A stretch of 53,273 nt of DNA, taken from Roseomonas sp. E05 (GTDB lineage: Bacteria > Pseudomonadota > Alphaproteobacteria > Acetobacterales > Acetobacteraceae). The translations under genes and the position numbers were made by a program. Position 1 is the stretch's first letter. Each line of letters begins with the position of its first letter. The notes beneath the pieces were generated by a model. The model was not told the origin of the DNA. It saw only the letters and a list, made by a program, of their open reading frames with translations, and did no database searches. The stretch is from assembly GCF_030063475.1 (NCBI RefSeq), contig NZ_JASIRT010000034.1, forward strand, positions 1 through 53,273, given 5' to 3'. This document shows positions 1 through 7,445 of the stretch, piece after piece.

Positions 1-80
1 TGTGCGCCAGGGCGGCCTCGCGGCAGATGCGGCTCGATCACCGCCCAAGCCTCGTCACTCAGCCACTCTGATCCGCTCAT
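1..80 (-). CDS. IS5-type transposase, N-terminal fragment at window edge
   Basis: The reverse strand starts with ATG at 80 and reads MSGSEWLSDEAWAVIEPHLP, the typical opening of an IS5-family DDE transposase (a W..IEP.LP pattern). Only about 26 residues are visible before the window ends, so no catalytic residues can be seen. A purine-rich GGAGGAGG stretch lies just upstream of the ATG and is a good ribosome binding site. The gene sits immediately left of the complete IS5-family element at 153-997, so two elements abut here. Family is fairly safe; subgroup is not. Confidence 0.6.
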   Translation of the reverse strand, partial: MSGSEWLSDEAWAVIEPHLPRGRPGA

Positions 81-152
81 GCCACCTCCTCCGAAGAAGC
101 ACAGCGAATCAGAAGACCTACGACCAATCAAGAAGATGATCAGGTTCTCAGC

Positions 153-997
153 CTAGGCTCAGGACCTATTAACGCTGCTCTTGCGCTTTGATCCTGTTGT
201 GATTCCATGGTGTCCGGTGGTACTGCCATGGCCAACCTGTTCTGGCTCACGAAGGCACAGATCGAGCGGATCTCGCGCGACTTCCCGCTCTCGCATGGTG
301 TGCCGCGGGTGGACGACCAGCGTGTCGTCAGCGGCATCATCCACGTCATCCGCAATGGCCTTCGCTGGCGCGATGCGCCTGCCGAATACGGCCCGCACAA
401 GACCCTCTACAACCGCTTCGTCCGCTGGAGCCGCATGGGGGTCTTCAACCGCATCTTCGCGGGGCTGGCAGGGCGCAAAGGGCAGCCGGGTCGGCTGATG
501 ATCGATGCCACTCATCTCAAAGCTCACCGCACAGCAGCCAGCCTGCTCAAAAAGGGGCTGTTCCCCGCCCTATCGGGCGTACCAAAGGCGGCCTGAACTC
601 CAAACTGCACGTTGTCTCGGATGGGGATGGCCGCCCATTGGTCATGCTGCTGTCCGAAGGCCAGATGAGCGATCACAAAGGGGCCGCGCTGATGCTCGAC
701 GCGCTGCCGCCCCCCCGCATCCTGATCGGCGACAAGGGCCATGACAGCAACCGCTTCCGCCAGGCCCTGACCGCTCGCGGCATCGAGCCCTGCATTCCGT
801 CACACCGTGGCCGCAAACAGCGCATCGTGCATGACAGGAAGCTCTACCGCCAGCGGCACCGTATCGAGAACATGTTCGGCAGGCTCAAGGACTGGCGCCG
901 CATCGTCATGCGTCATGACCGATGCGCTCACACCTTCATGTCCGCTATCTGCCTCGCCGCCGCCATCCTCTTCTGGATTAATGAGCCCTGAGCCTAG
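153..997 (+). mobile_element. Complete IS5-family insertion sequence (IS427-like)
   Basis: The element is bounded by imperfect terminal inverted repeats: GCTCAGGACCTATTAA at 157-172 and its near complement at 978-993 (13 of 16 positions match). Both ends are flanked by CTAG (153-156 and 994-997), consistent with the TA/CTAG target preference of IS427-like elements. It encodes one transposase split over two frames. The right junction falls inside the reading frame of an IS3-type orfB, so this element inserted into an older IS remnant. Confidence 0.8.
228..991 (+). CDS. IS5-family transposase expressed through a -1 frameshift
   Basis: The first frame starts at ATG 228 (MANLFWLTKAQ..., a GTG at 207 is also possible) and ends at 596. 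The second runs to 991 and finishes ...ILFWINEP. Frame 1 carries the N-terminal DUF4096-like part (RVVSGIIHVIRNGLRWRDAP) and the first catalytic Asp in LMIDATH. Frame 2 carries GRTKGGLNSKLHVV, the second Asp in ILIGDKGHD, and a distal RQRHRIENMFGRLKDWRR block with the catalytic Glu. The frames are joined in the -1 direction at a C-AAA-AAG slippery heptamer (548-554), as in other IS427-group elements. The fusion would be about 254 residues, normal for the group, so I read it as functional rather than broken. Confidence 0.8.
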
Positions 998-1389
998 ACG
1001 GCCTCGACCTTGAGCGCCTTCATGAAGCTCCCGGCTTTGGCATGATCGTATGGATTGCCCCGCCGGCTCATCGAGCCCGTCAGGCCGTGGGCGGCGAGCA
1101 GCTCGCAATACGCCTCGGATGCGGATTGCCACCCACGGTCGGAATGGTGGATGCGGCCCTTGGGTGGCGCGCGGTTCCGGATGGCCGCCTGCAGCGCCGC
1201 CACGGCGATCCGGACGTCCATGGAGCGGCTGATGGCGTGGCCGACCACCTTGCGCGACCAGGCGCCCAGGATGACAGCCAGGCAAACAAAGTCACCCGGG
1301 AGAGCCCCATCAGCTCGCATCCCCGGGCGGCGGAGATGCCGGGGAGCCGGTGACGACGGAGGTCGTCGCGCTTCTCGGCCGGGGACCAT
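994..1389 (-). pseudogene. IS3-family orfB transposase, internally deleted and truncated
   Basis: The readable part is the middle of an IS3 integrase domain: AVILGAWSRKVVGHAISRSMD, then HHSDRGWQSASEAYCELLAAHG (second Asp region), then SMSRRGNPYDHAKAGSFMKALKVEAV. Intact orfB proteins are about 270-300 residues; here the normal N-terminal HTH and first catalytic region are absent, apparently by internal deletion near GMRADGALPGDFV. The C-terminus stops at VEAV, exactly at the CTAG junction of the inserted IS5-family element; in relatives a Tyr follows. It is non-functional. Confidence 0.75.
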
Positions 1390-1660
1390 GCTTCAAAGCC
1401 CCCCTTAGCAGCTCGAGCTCCAGCGCCTGCCGTCCGGCCATCCGCTTCAGCGCCGCGATCTTGGCCTCGTACTCCTGGATCAGATCGGCCGCCTGCGCGT
1501 CCTCATCCAGGGCACCAGCCTCGAACTTGCCGACCCAGATCCGGATCAGCTGGCGCGAGATGTCGTGCCGCTTGGACAGGGCGTGCCGGGTCTCGCCCGC
1601 GATGAGCGCCTCGGCCATCTGCCGCTTGAACGCAACGCTGTGGGAACGGTGCCTTGCCAT
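1310..1660 (-). CDS. IS3-family orfA (HTH transposase subunit)
   Basis: From ATG 1660 the protein reads MARHRSHSVAFKRQMAEALIAG..., a Tn3/IS3-type HTH_Tnp_1 domain of about 116 residues. A helix-turn-helix (LSKRHDISRQLIRIWVGKFEAG) is followed by a leucine-rich coiled coil (IQEYEAKIAALKRMAGRQALELELLRGAL) of the kind used for dimerisation. In complete elements it is joined to orfB by frameshifting. Here orfB is broken, so orfA alone remains. I chose this start over the upstream in-frame ATG at 1720 because it matches the family N-terminus. Confidence 0.7.
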   Translation of the reverse strand: MARHRSHSVAFKRQMAEALIAGETRHALSKRHDISRQLIRIWVGKFEAGALDEDAQAADLIQEYEAKIAALKRMAGRQALELELLRGALKHGPRPRSATTSVVTGSPASPPPGDAS

Positions 1661-1809
1661 GACTTCCATCCTCCGGAAGCCCAGCCAGGAGGGGCAATGC
1701 ATTTCGCCGAATCTGTCCACATACCGGGGCGCACTCCAAAACCGGGGCAGTTCTCAGCGGCAATCAACAGAGGCGGCGGAAGGCCCCTCCGGCATTGCCT
1801 AAGGCCCGG

Positions 1810-2358
1810 TCAGGACGGCAGCGGAAATTCCTGGAGGAAGGGCTGGTAGTCAGGCTCGACGTCCACCTCCAGCGTCGCCAGCAGCCGCACGACGCCGCAA
1901 TAGAAAGCCACCACGACCGTCAGCTCCGTCAGCAGTTCTGCATCCAGATGCGGCCGCAGCGCGTCGAAGGTGGCGGCCGACATGCCGGGCCCATCCCACA
2001 TCTCGCGGGCGCCACGCAGCACCAGGCGGGCGAGCGGGTCCAGCCCGGTCTCCTGGCCTTCGCTCTCTGGTCCGATGGCCGCGATGTCGCTGTCCGGCAG
2101 GCCGAAATCGCGGCTGATGCGGACATGGTGCGACCACTCATAGGGGCTGCGCGCCAGCCATCCCACCTGCAGGATGGCAAGCTGCCGCAGCCGCGGATCG
2201 AGCCGGCTGCGATGGCGGATGAACATGCCAAGGTTGTCGAAGGCGCGCGCGGCGCCGGGACTGTTCGCCAGGACGCGGTTCAGGGTGATATCGCGCGCCA
2301 GGATGTCCTTGTGCTCGGCCGGCAGGTCGTCGCGGCGCAGAAGCGGAACCCGTGCCAT
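1810..2358 (-). CDS. Carboxymuconolactone decarboxylase (CMD) family protein
   Basis: This 182-residue protein has the CMD/AhpD-like all-helical fold signature: LDPRLRQLAILQVGWLARSPYEWSHHVRISRDFGL, followed by a second helical block (ELTVVVAFYCGVVRLLATLEVD). It lacks the CxxC pair of AhpD peroxidases, so a redox role is unlikely. Members of this subgroup often accompany degradation genes and may act on lactones or as small decarboxylases or binding proteins. It lies 15 bp downstream of the amidohydrolase on the same strand, so the two are probably co-transcribed. Family assignment is secure; reaction is unknown. Confidence 0.8.
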   Translation of the reverse strand: MARVPLLRRDDLPAEHKDILARDITLNRVLANSPGAARAFDNLGMFIRHRSRLDPRLRQLAILQVGWLARSPYEWSHHVRISRDFGLPDSDIAAIGPESEGQETGLDPLARLVLRGAREMWDGPGMSAATFDALRPHLDAELLTELTVVVAFYCGVVRLLATLEVDVEPDYQPFLQEFPLPS

Positions 2359-2373
2359 GGTGGCTCTCCCTGC

Positions 2374-3474
2374 TCAGTCCGCTTCGCCGAGGCGATAGAA
2401 GCGGGTGGCGTTGTCATGGAACAAGGCCGCGCGCTCTGCGGCCGGCCAGCCGGTGGTGATGCGCTTGAAGGCGTTCCACAGCGCGGTGTAGCCGCAACTC
2501 GCCTTGTCCACGGGGAAGTTGCTCTCGAACATGCAGCGCTCCGGGCCGAAAGCCTCGACGCAGGTTTCGATATAGGGGCGCCATGCCTCGGCGAGCCGGA
2601 CGGAATCCGGCGGCTGATCGCCCTCGTGAAAGCCGAAGCCGAAGAGGCGCATGCCCAGGCCGCCAAGCTTCACGTGCAGGTTGGGGCAATGCGAGAGCTC
2701 GCGGATGGCGGCGCTCCAGGCCGCGAAGACATGGCGCCGCCGGCTGGCATAGGGGCCGATGCCGATGGCACCGCCCACATGGTTCAGCACGATGCGGGTG
2801 TCCGGGAAGGCGTCGGCGAGGTCGCGCAACTCGGCGAGCTGGGTGTGATAGGCCCAGGCATCGAAGCTCAGGCCGAGCGGCGCGAGCGGCGCGAAGCCTT
2901 CCCGGAAGGCGGGGTCCAGCAGCAGCATGGGCGGCGGCGTCGCCACGGAGCCGCGGGCCGCCGGGTCCGGGTGCCAGGCGGCGATCTGCCGGATGCCCCG
3001 GAAATGCCCGGCACCGGCCTCGACCTGCGCCTCCAGCACCGCGCGGATGGCCGCGCCGGCGCGGAGGTCCGCGAAGCCGACGATGCCGTCCGCGACGCGC
3101 GTGCCACCTGGCCGCGCCGCCGCGCGCATCGCGGCCCTGGCGACGAATTCGGTTTCGCCGAGCGGCTGGAACAGCGGATCGCCGCCGGGGCGGTAATGCG
3201 TGTGGCACTCGATGAAGACACTCGCCCGCACGTCGTGGCCGGTGCCGGCATCGGCGAGGAAGTCGTCAAGCAGATAGGAATCGTCCGGGCGTTCCCAGAG
3301 ATGGTGGTGCGCGTCCACGATCGGCAGGTCCGGCTCCAGTGCCGGCTCCGCGTTGCGGGCAAGCCAGTCAGGACGGATGACGGGATGCCGCGCAGGCGCG
3401 GCCGCAGTCGTGCTCAGGATGTGTCCTCCGGCTTCTCTTGGGGCGGAGCTCGTCGACACTCGGCCCGCCGGCAT
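2374..3474 (-). CDS. Amidohydrolase (metal-dependent TIM-barrel, LigI-like family)
   Basis: The protein has the Amidohydro_2 signature: IVDAHHHLW near the N-terminus (the first metal or substrate histidines), a mid-protein RIVLNHVGGAIG strand, and a late RCMFESNFPVDK motif that normally carries the catalytic Asp region. Family members hydrolyse lactones such as 2-pyrone-4,6-dicarboxylate or sugar lactones, or decarboxylate aromatic acids. ATG 3474 gives 366 residues. However, a CTG at 3417 has a GGAGG seven bases upstream and would give a natural N-terminus MSTTAAAPARHP, so the true start may be non-AUG. It forms an operon with the CMD-like gene and diverges from the plus-strand hydrolase operon. 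Confidence 0.8.
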   Translation of the reverse strand: MPAGRVSTSSAPREAGGHILSTTAAAPARHPVIRPDWLARNAEPALEPDLPIVDAHHHLWERPDDSYLLDDFLADAGTGHDVRASVFIECHTHYRPGGDPLFQPLGETEFVARAAMRAAARPGGTRVADGIVGFADLRAGAAIRAVLEAQVEAGAGHFRGIRQIAAWHPDPAARGSVATPPPMLLLDPAFREGFAPLAPLGLSFDAWAYHTQLAELRDLADAFPDTRIVLNHVGGAIGIGPYASRRRHVFAAWSAAIRELSHCPNLHVKLGGLGMRLFGFGFHEGDQPPDSVRLAEAWRPYIETCVEAFGPERCMFESNFPVDKASCGYTALWNAFKRITTGWPAAERAALFHDNATRFYRLGEAD

Positions 3475-3708
3475 CCTAGACCCTTGCTCCCGAGGCCGTC
3501 GACACCCGTTGCGGCGGCGACGCAAAATTTCCTGATCAGCACTCGATCGTCTTGCATGGCGGCGGGAATGGCGCCATCCACAAGCCGTCGGCACTAGGAT
3601 GAAAGCGGAAGAAGTGTCGACAGCAGGGGAGAACGCCAGCATGAGCTGCCTGCCGGATGCCAGCCCGCGCCTGATGCGGCCAACCCGGCCGGGCCGGGGA
3701 GCTTGTTC
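3475..3708. promoter_or_regulatory. Divergent intergenic region of two catabolic operons
   Basis: This gap separates the leftward amidohydrolase/CMD operon from the rightward hydrolase operon and must hold promoters for both. I see no clear -35/-10 pair or strong palindrome. There is a GGGGAG ribosome binding site just before the ATG at 3709. Confidence 0.4.
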
Positions 3709-4482
3709 ATGACCGGCCTCGTCCTGGAGGGCCAGTTGGAGGGCGAAGGGCCGCCCGTCATCCTGCTGCATGCCGTCGGGCTCGACGGCCGCTTCTGGGG
3801 ACCGCTGCCAGCGGCCCTGGCGGGGTCGCGCCGCGTGCTCAGCCTCGATCTCGCGGGCCATGGCCGCTCGCCGGCGGTTTCCCGCCCCCGCCCGATCGCC
3901 GACTATGCGGAGGACGTCGCCGCGACGATCCGCCAGCTCGGGGCGGGGCCGGCCGCCGTGCTGGGGTTGAGCTTCGGCGGCATGGTGGCGCAGGAGCTGA
4001 CCCTGCGCCATCCGGAACTGGTTTCCGCCCTGATCGCCTGTGGCTGCGGCGGCGACTTCCCGGCGGAGCTGCGTCCCGTGCTGCGCGAGCGCGGCCATGC
4101 CGCCGAGAACGGCGGCATGGCGGCCGTGCTGCAACCGACCCTCGAACGCTGGTTCACGCCCGGCTTCCGCGCCGATCCGGCGGTGCAGAGGGTGCGCAAC
4201 CGCCTGCTCTCCACCGATGCCGCGGGATGGTCGTGCGGGTGGCACGCCATCGCCGGCTTCTCGGCCACGCCACGGCTGGGCGGCGTGGCGGTCCCCACCC
4301 TGGTGATCGCCGGCGAGCAGGACGCCGCCGCCCCGCCCACGCTGGCGGAGAGGACCATCGTCCGCGCCGTGCCAGGCGCGCGGCTGGCGGTGTTGCCCGG
4401 CGCGCCGCACATGATGCAGATCGAGTGCGGCGAGGCCTTCACGGCGGCGGTCGCCGGCTTCCTGCGCGACGGCCCGACGTGA
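3709..4482 (+). CDS. Alpha/beta hydrolase, 3-oxoadipate enol-lactonase-like
   Basis: A 257-residue alpha/beta hydrolase. The oxyanion segment ILLHAVGLDGRFW is near residue 20, the nucleophile elbow GLSFGG (Ser) near residue 87, the acid in VIAGEQDAA, and the catalytic His in GAPHMMQIE close to the C-terminus, so the triad looks complete. Size and layout match PcaD-type enol-lactonases, which open lactones in aromatic catabolism, but the family is broad and the substrate is inferred only from context. ATG 3709 is preferred over TTG 3703 because GGGGAG lies eight bases upstream. It starts a tight plus-strand operon continuing to 7445. Confidence 0.8.
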   Translation: MTGLVLEGQLEGEGPPVILLHAVGLDGRFWGPLPAALAGSRRVLSLDLAGHGRSPAVSRPRPIADYAEDVAATIRQLGAGPAAVLGLSFGGMVAQELTLRHPELVSALIACGCGGDFPAELRPVLRERGHAAENGGMAAVLQPTLERWFTPGFRADPAVQRVRNRLLSTDAAGWSCGWHAIAGFSATPRLGGVAVPTLVIAGEQDAAAPPTLAERTIVRAVPGARLAVLPGAPHMMQIECGEAFTAAVAGFLRDGPT

Positions 4483-4489
4483 GGCGGCG

Positions 4490-5302
4490 ATGGAACCCCT
4501 GCTGCACCACCGCCTGACCGGACGGCCTGCCGATGGGCGGCCGGCCCTGTTGCTGATCCATCCGCTCGGCGCCGCGCTGGACTTCTGGGACGCCTGCCTG
4601 CCCGACTGGCAGGCCACCCTGCCCTGCCTCGCGGTGGATCTCCGCTCCGCCGGCGCCTCGCCGCGCGCGGCGCAGCCGCCGGGCCTCGACCGCCATGTGG
4701 CGGATGTCGAGGCGCTGCGTGCCGCGCTGGGCCTGTCCGCCGTCATTCCGGTGGGCTGCGCCATGGGCAGCATGGTCGCCGCCGCCTATGCGGCGCGCCA
4801 TCCTGAGCGCGTGCCGGCGCTGGTGCTCTCAAATCCCACGCCCCGCTGCGACGAAGCGGCCCGGGCGATGCTCCAGGCCCGCGCCCGAGCCGTCCAGGCC
4901 GGCGGCATGGCGGCCATCCTGCCCGACGCGGTGGAGCGCCCCTTCGCCGCGCAGCCACGCGGCGCTGCCTATGAACGCTACCGCGCCGCCTTCGCCGCGC
5001 AGGATGCGATGGCCTATGCCGATGCCGTGCTGGGCTTCGCCACGGCGGATGTCAGTGCCGAGTTGCCGCGCATCCAATGCCCGGTGCTCCTGGTCGCCGG
5101 CCGCCACGACCTGCTGCTGCCGCCGGCCCTGGCGGAGGAGGTGCGGCATCTGCTGCCCGGCGGCACGGCGCGGCTGGAGGTGGATGAGGAGGGCGCGCAT
5201 TTCCTGCCGTTCCAGCAGCCGCGGCGCTTCGCCGCCCGGGTGCTGGACTTCCTCGGTTCGGCTTGCGGCAAGCCCCCGGAACAGAAAGGCCCGACGGCAT
5301 GA
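4490..5302 (+). CDS. Alpha/beta hydrolase-fold protein lacking the nucleophile Ser
   Basis: This 270-residue protein aligns along its length with the preceding hydrolase: LLLIHPLGAALDFWD, LAVDLRSAGAS, then PVGCAMGSMVAAAYAARHPERV, and LLVAGRHDLLLPPALAEEV for the acid region. At the nucleophile elbow the expected G-x-S-x-G is G-C-A-M-G, so the serine is an alanine, with a Cys one position earlier. The C-terminal His remains in EEGAHFLPFQ. It may be a non-hydrolytic alpha/beta protein (lyase, isomerase or binding partner) or use different chemistry. It begins 7 bp after the previous stop and overlaps the next gene by ATGA, so it is translationally coupled. Confidence 0.75.
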   Translation: MEPLLHHRLTGRPADGRPALLLIHPLGAALDFWDACLPDWQATLPCLAVDLRSAGASPRAAQPPGLDRHVADVEALRAALGLSAVIPVGCAMGSMVAAAYAARHPERVPALVLSNPTPRCDEAARAMLQARARAVQAGGMAAILPDAVERPFAAQPRGAAYERYRAAFAAQDAMAYADAVLGFATADVSAELPRIQCPVLLVAGRHDLLLPPALAEEVRHLLPGGTARLEVDEEGAHFLPFQQPRRFAARVLDFLGSACGKPPEQKGPTA

Positions 5303-5889
5303 GCAAGAAAGGCTTCCTCCTGGTGCTGATGCACCCGCCACCCGCCTTCGAGGAGGAGTTCAACGCCTGGTACGACGCCGAGCACGTTCCCGAGCGGCTG
5401 GCCGTGCCGGGCTTCGAGAGCGGCCTGCGCTTCCACAGCCTCGCCGGCGCGGCGCCGCGCTACCTCGCGCTCTACGACCTCGCTTCGCCGGCAGTGATCG
5501 AGGCGCCGGAATACCTGCGCGTGGCGCATGACCAGGCGAGCCCCTGGACCAGGCGGGTCACGGCCCGGGCGCGGGTGCAGCGCTTCACGGGCGAGCAGGT
5601 CTATCCCGGCGACCGCCTCACAAGCCGCGCCGCGCGCCTGCTGCTGCTGCGCTTCCGCGGGCTTTCTTCCGGTGACGCGCCGCGGGTGGTATCCGGGATG
5701 CGCGCCAGTTTCGAGGACCGGCCGGAGGTACGGCAGGTCCGCATCCTGGCGCATGATGCCGGGGCGGCCGGCACCGATTTCCTCGGCGTCGTCGAGGCGC
5801 GCGTGCCGTTGCCCGAGCATTTCGACCCCGCCCCCTTCGGCGCGGCGGCCGATGCGCTGGACCTCGTCGGGAGCTACACGCCCTTCTGA
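5299..5889 (+). CDS. DUF4286 family protein (dimeric alpha/beta barrel type)
   Basis: The start ATG at 5299 overlaps the upstream stop (ATGA). The 196-residue product carries the DUF4286 signature EEEFNAWYDAEHVPERLAVPGFESG, followed by a YLALYDL strand. A second half (LLLLRFRGLSSG... FLGVVEARVP) looks like a degenerate repeat of the same ferredoxin-like fold. Function is unknown, but such proteins frequently sit in operons for aromatic or terpenoid degradation, and related folds act as small monooxygenases or lyases. No cofactor motif is visible. Confidence 0.7.
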   Translation: MSKKGFLLVLMHPPPAFEEEFNAWYDAEHVPERLAVPGFESGLRFHSLAGAAPRYLALYDLASPAVIEAPEYLRVAHDQASPWTRRVTARARVQRFTGEQVYPGDRLTSRAARLLLLRFRGLSSGDAPRVVSGMRASFEDRPEVRQVRILAHDAGAAGTDFLGVVEARVPLPEHFDPAPFGAAADALDLVGSYTPF

Positions 5890-5931
5890 CGGGGAGTGGC
5901 CACCCGGCTGCGGCATGACAAGGAGACAAGC

Positions 5932-6642
5932 ATGAAGATCACCTGGTTCGGCCACTCGGCGTATCGGCTGGATTTCGGCGCCGCGGCGGTGCTGATCGAT
6001 CCCTTCCTGAGCGGCAACGGCAGCTTCAGGGGCGACCCGGAAGCGGCCACCGCGGGTGCCACGCATATCGTGCTGACGCATGGCCATGCGGACCATGTCG
6101 GCGACACCGTGGCGATCGCGCAGCGCACCGGCGCCAAGCTGGTGGCGACCTTTGAGCTCTGTCAGTATCTCGGCGCCAAGGGCGTGGCCGCCACGGACCC
6201 CATGAACACCGGCGGCACCACCGACCAGGGCGAGTTCGCCCTCTCCCTGACCATCGCCTTCCACTCTTCCTCGGCCATGGACGAGAACGGCGTGCTGCAC
6301 AATCTCGGCCTTCCGAACGGGGTGGTGATCAGCCCGAAGGACAAGGCGGAGCCGGTCGTCTACCACATGGGCGACACCGACATCTTCGCGGACATGGCGC
6401 TGATCGCCGAGATCTATCGGCCCAGCGTGGTCATGGTCCCGATCGGCGACCGCTTCACCATGGGCCCGCGCAGCGCCGCGCTGGCCGTCCGCCGCTTCCT
6501 GCCCGCTGCGAAGACCGTGCTGCCCTGCCACTACGCGACCTTCCCGCCCCTGCTGCAGACGCCCGAGCCCTTCCTGCGCGAGATGGGCGAGCAAGCCGGC
6601 CGTGTGCGCGTTCCCGTGGTGGGCGAAGCCTTCACCCCGTGA
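5932..6642 (+). CDS. UPF0173-type metal-dependent hydrolase (MBL fold)
   Basis: A 236-residue metallo-beta-lactamase-fold protein. It has the metal motif LTHGHADHVGD (HxHxDH) near residue 47, a further ligand region YHMGDTDIF, and a late LPCHYATFP histidine. The N-terminus MKITWFGHSAYRL and overall size match the UPF0173 family. The reaction is not established for the family; a hydrolytic step on a pathway intermediate is plausible here. The start at 5932 has AAGGAGACA seven bases upstream. The stop overlaps the GTG start of the next gene. Confidence 0.85.
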   Translation: MKITWFGHSAYRLDFGAAAVLIDPFLSGNGSFRGDPEAATAGATHIVLTHGHADHVGDTVAIAQRTGAKLVATFELCQYLGAKGVAATDPMNTGGTTDQGEFALSLTIAFHSSSAMDENGVLHNLGLPNGVVISPKDKAEPVVYHMGDTDIFADMALIAEIYRPSVVMVPIGDRFTMGPRSAALAVRRFLPAAKTVLPCHYATFPPLLQTPEPFLREMGEQAGRVRVPVVGEAFTP

Positions 6643-7445
6643 ACGCGCCGCGTACGCGGCGCGGGACGGTGGGACGGGACGGCGCCGTCAGCCGCCCCGC
6701 CAGCGGGCGGAAGGCGCCGCCGCCGGCGAACCTGGAACGGTTCCGCGCGGTCATCCACCGTGTGCTGTCGCGCGGCGAGGAGCATCCCTCCCTGGTCACG
6801 GAGATCGCCTGCACGCTGGGCGCCGAAATCCTGGAGGGTCTCCTGCCGCCTGGCTGCGACCTGAACTCGGTGGAGCTGGCGCGCCGCTTCCGCACCAGCC
6901 GGACGCCGACGCGCGAGGCGCTGGCCATCCTGGAAAAGGAAGGGCTGGTGGAGATCCCGCCCCGGCGCCGCCCGCGGGTCGCCCGGCATGGGCGCGCCGA
7001 GATCCGCGAGATCTACCATGTGCGCGCCGCCATGCTGGCCCTGGTTGCGACGGAGGCGGGCGAGCACGCCGCGCCGGCGGAGATCGCGGAGCTGCGCGAG
7101 ATCGCCGTGCGCATGGCCGCCGCCGCAGCGAAGGGCGACGCGAACGACTACTTCTGGAACAACGTCCGCTTCCACGAGCGCCTGGCCGAGCTGTCGCGCA
7201 ACCGCACGCTGCAGCGCCTGCTCGACTCACTGATGCTGCGCAGCCTGCGCTTCCGCCGGCGCACCCTGTCACAGCCCGAGCGCATCCAGCGCTCGATCGC
7301 GGACCATGCCCGCCTGGTCGGCGCGCTGGAGGACCGCGACCTCGGCCTCGCCGCCGCTCTGGTGCGCTCCAACGTTCTAGGTGCGCTTCGCAGTCTCGAG
7401 GCCCTGCTGGAGGCCGAGGGCGGGGCGCGCGGCGCGGCGGGGTGA
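6639..7445 (+). CDS. GntR-family transcriptional regulator (FCD type)
   Basis: The protein starts at GTG 6639, overlapping the preceding stop as GTGA, and is 268 residues long. After a basic, low-complexity N-terminus of about 50 residues comes a GntR winged helix (GLLPPGCDLNSVELARRFRTSRTPTREALAILEKEGLVEI) and then an FCD effector domain (EIYHVRAAMLALVATEAGEHA... ARLVGALEDRD). FCD regulators commonly repress catabolic operons and bind organic acids. As the last gene of the hydrolase operon it probably controls that operon and neighbours. Its 3' end overlaps the convergent GntR gene by 69 bp. Confidence 0.85.
   Translation: MNAPRTRRGTVGRDGAVSRPASGRKAPPPANLERFRAVIHRVLSRGEEHPSLVTEIACTLGAEILEGLLPPGCDLNSVELARRFRTSRTPTREALAILEKEGLVEIPPRRRPRVARHGRAEIREIYHVRAAMLALVATEAGEHAAPAEIAELREIAVRMAAAAAKGDANDYFWNNVRFHERLAELSRNRTLQRLLDSLMLRSLRFRRRTLSQPERIQRSIADHARLVGALEDRDLGLAAALVRSNVLGALRSLEALLEAEGGARGAAG

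Larger units (their letters stand above)
994..1721 (-). mobile_element. Remnant of an IS3-family element
   Basis: An orfA and a damaged orfB on the minus strand form an IS3-type element. The probable upstream terminus is around 1721, where the reverse strand begins TGTGGACAGATTCGGCG. The downstream end is missing because orfB is cut at 994-997 by the IS5-family element, and the rest of orfB is not found on the far side of that insertion. The element is therefore dead unless complemented. Confidence 0.65.

Noticed and set aside
228-991. IS5 transposase as a pseudogene broken by a frameshift
   Set aside because: The frame change is in the -1 direction at a C-AAA-AAG slippery site, as expected for programmed frameshifting in this IS group, and both inverted repeats are intact.
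1795-3597. A 600-codon plus-strand frame, and other very long frames antisense to the transporter genes (for example 24907-28401)
   Set aside because: High GC makes stop codons rare in shadow frames; the opposite strand encodes clear protein families with motifs and ribosome binding sites.
4490-5302. Frameshift or misreading to explain the missing nucleophile Ser
   Set aside because: The frame is continuous and conserved on both sides of the elbow; a single codon change explains it better than an indel.
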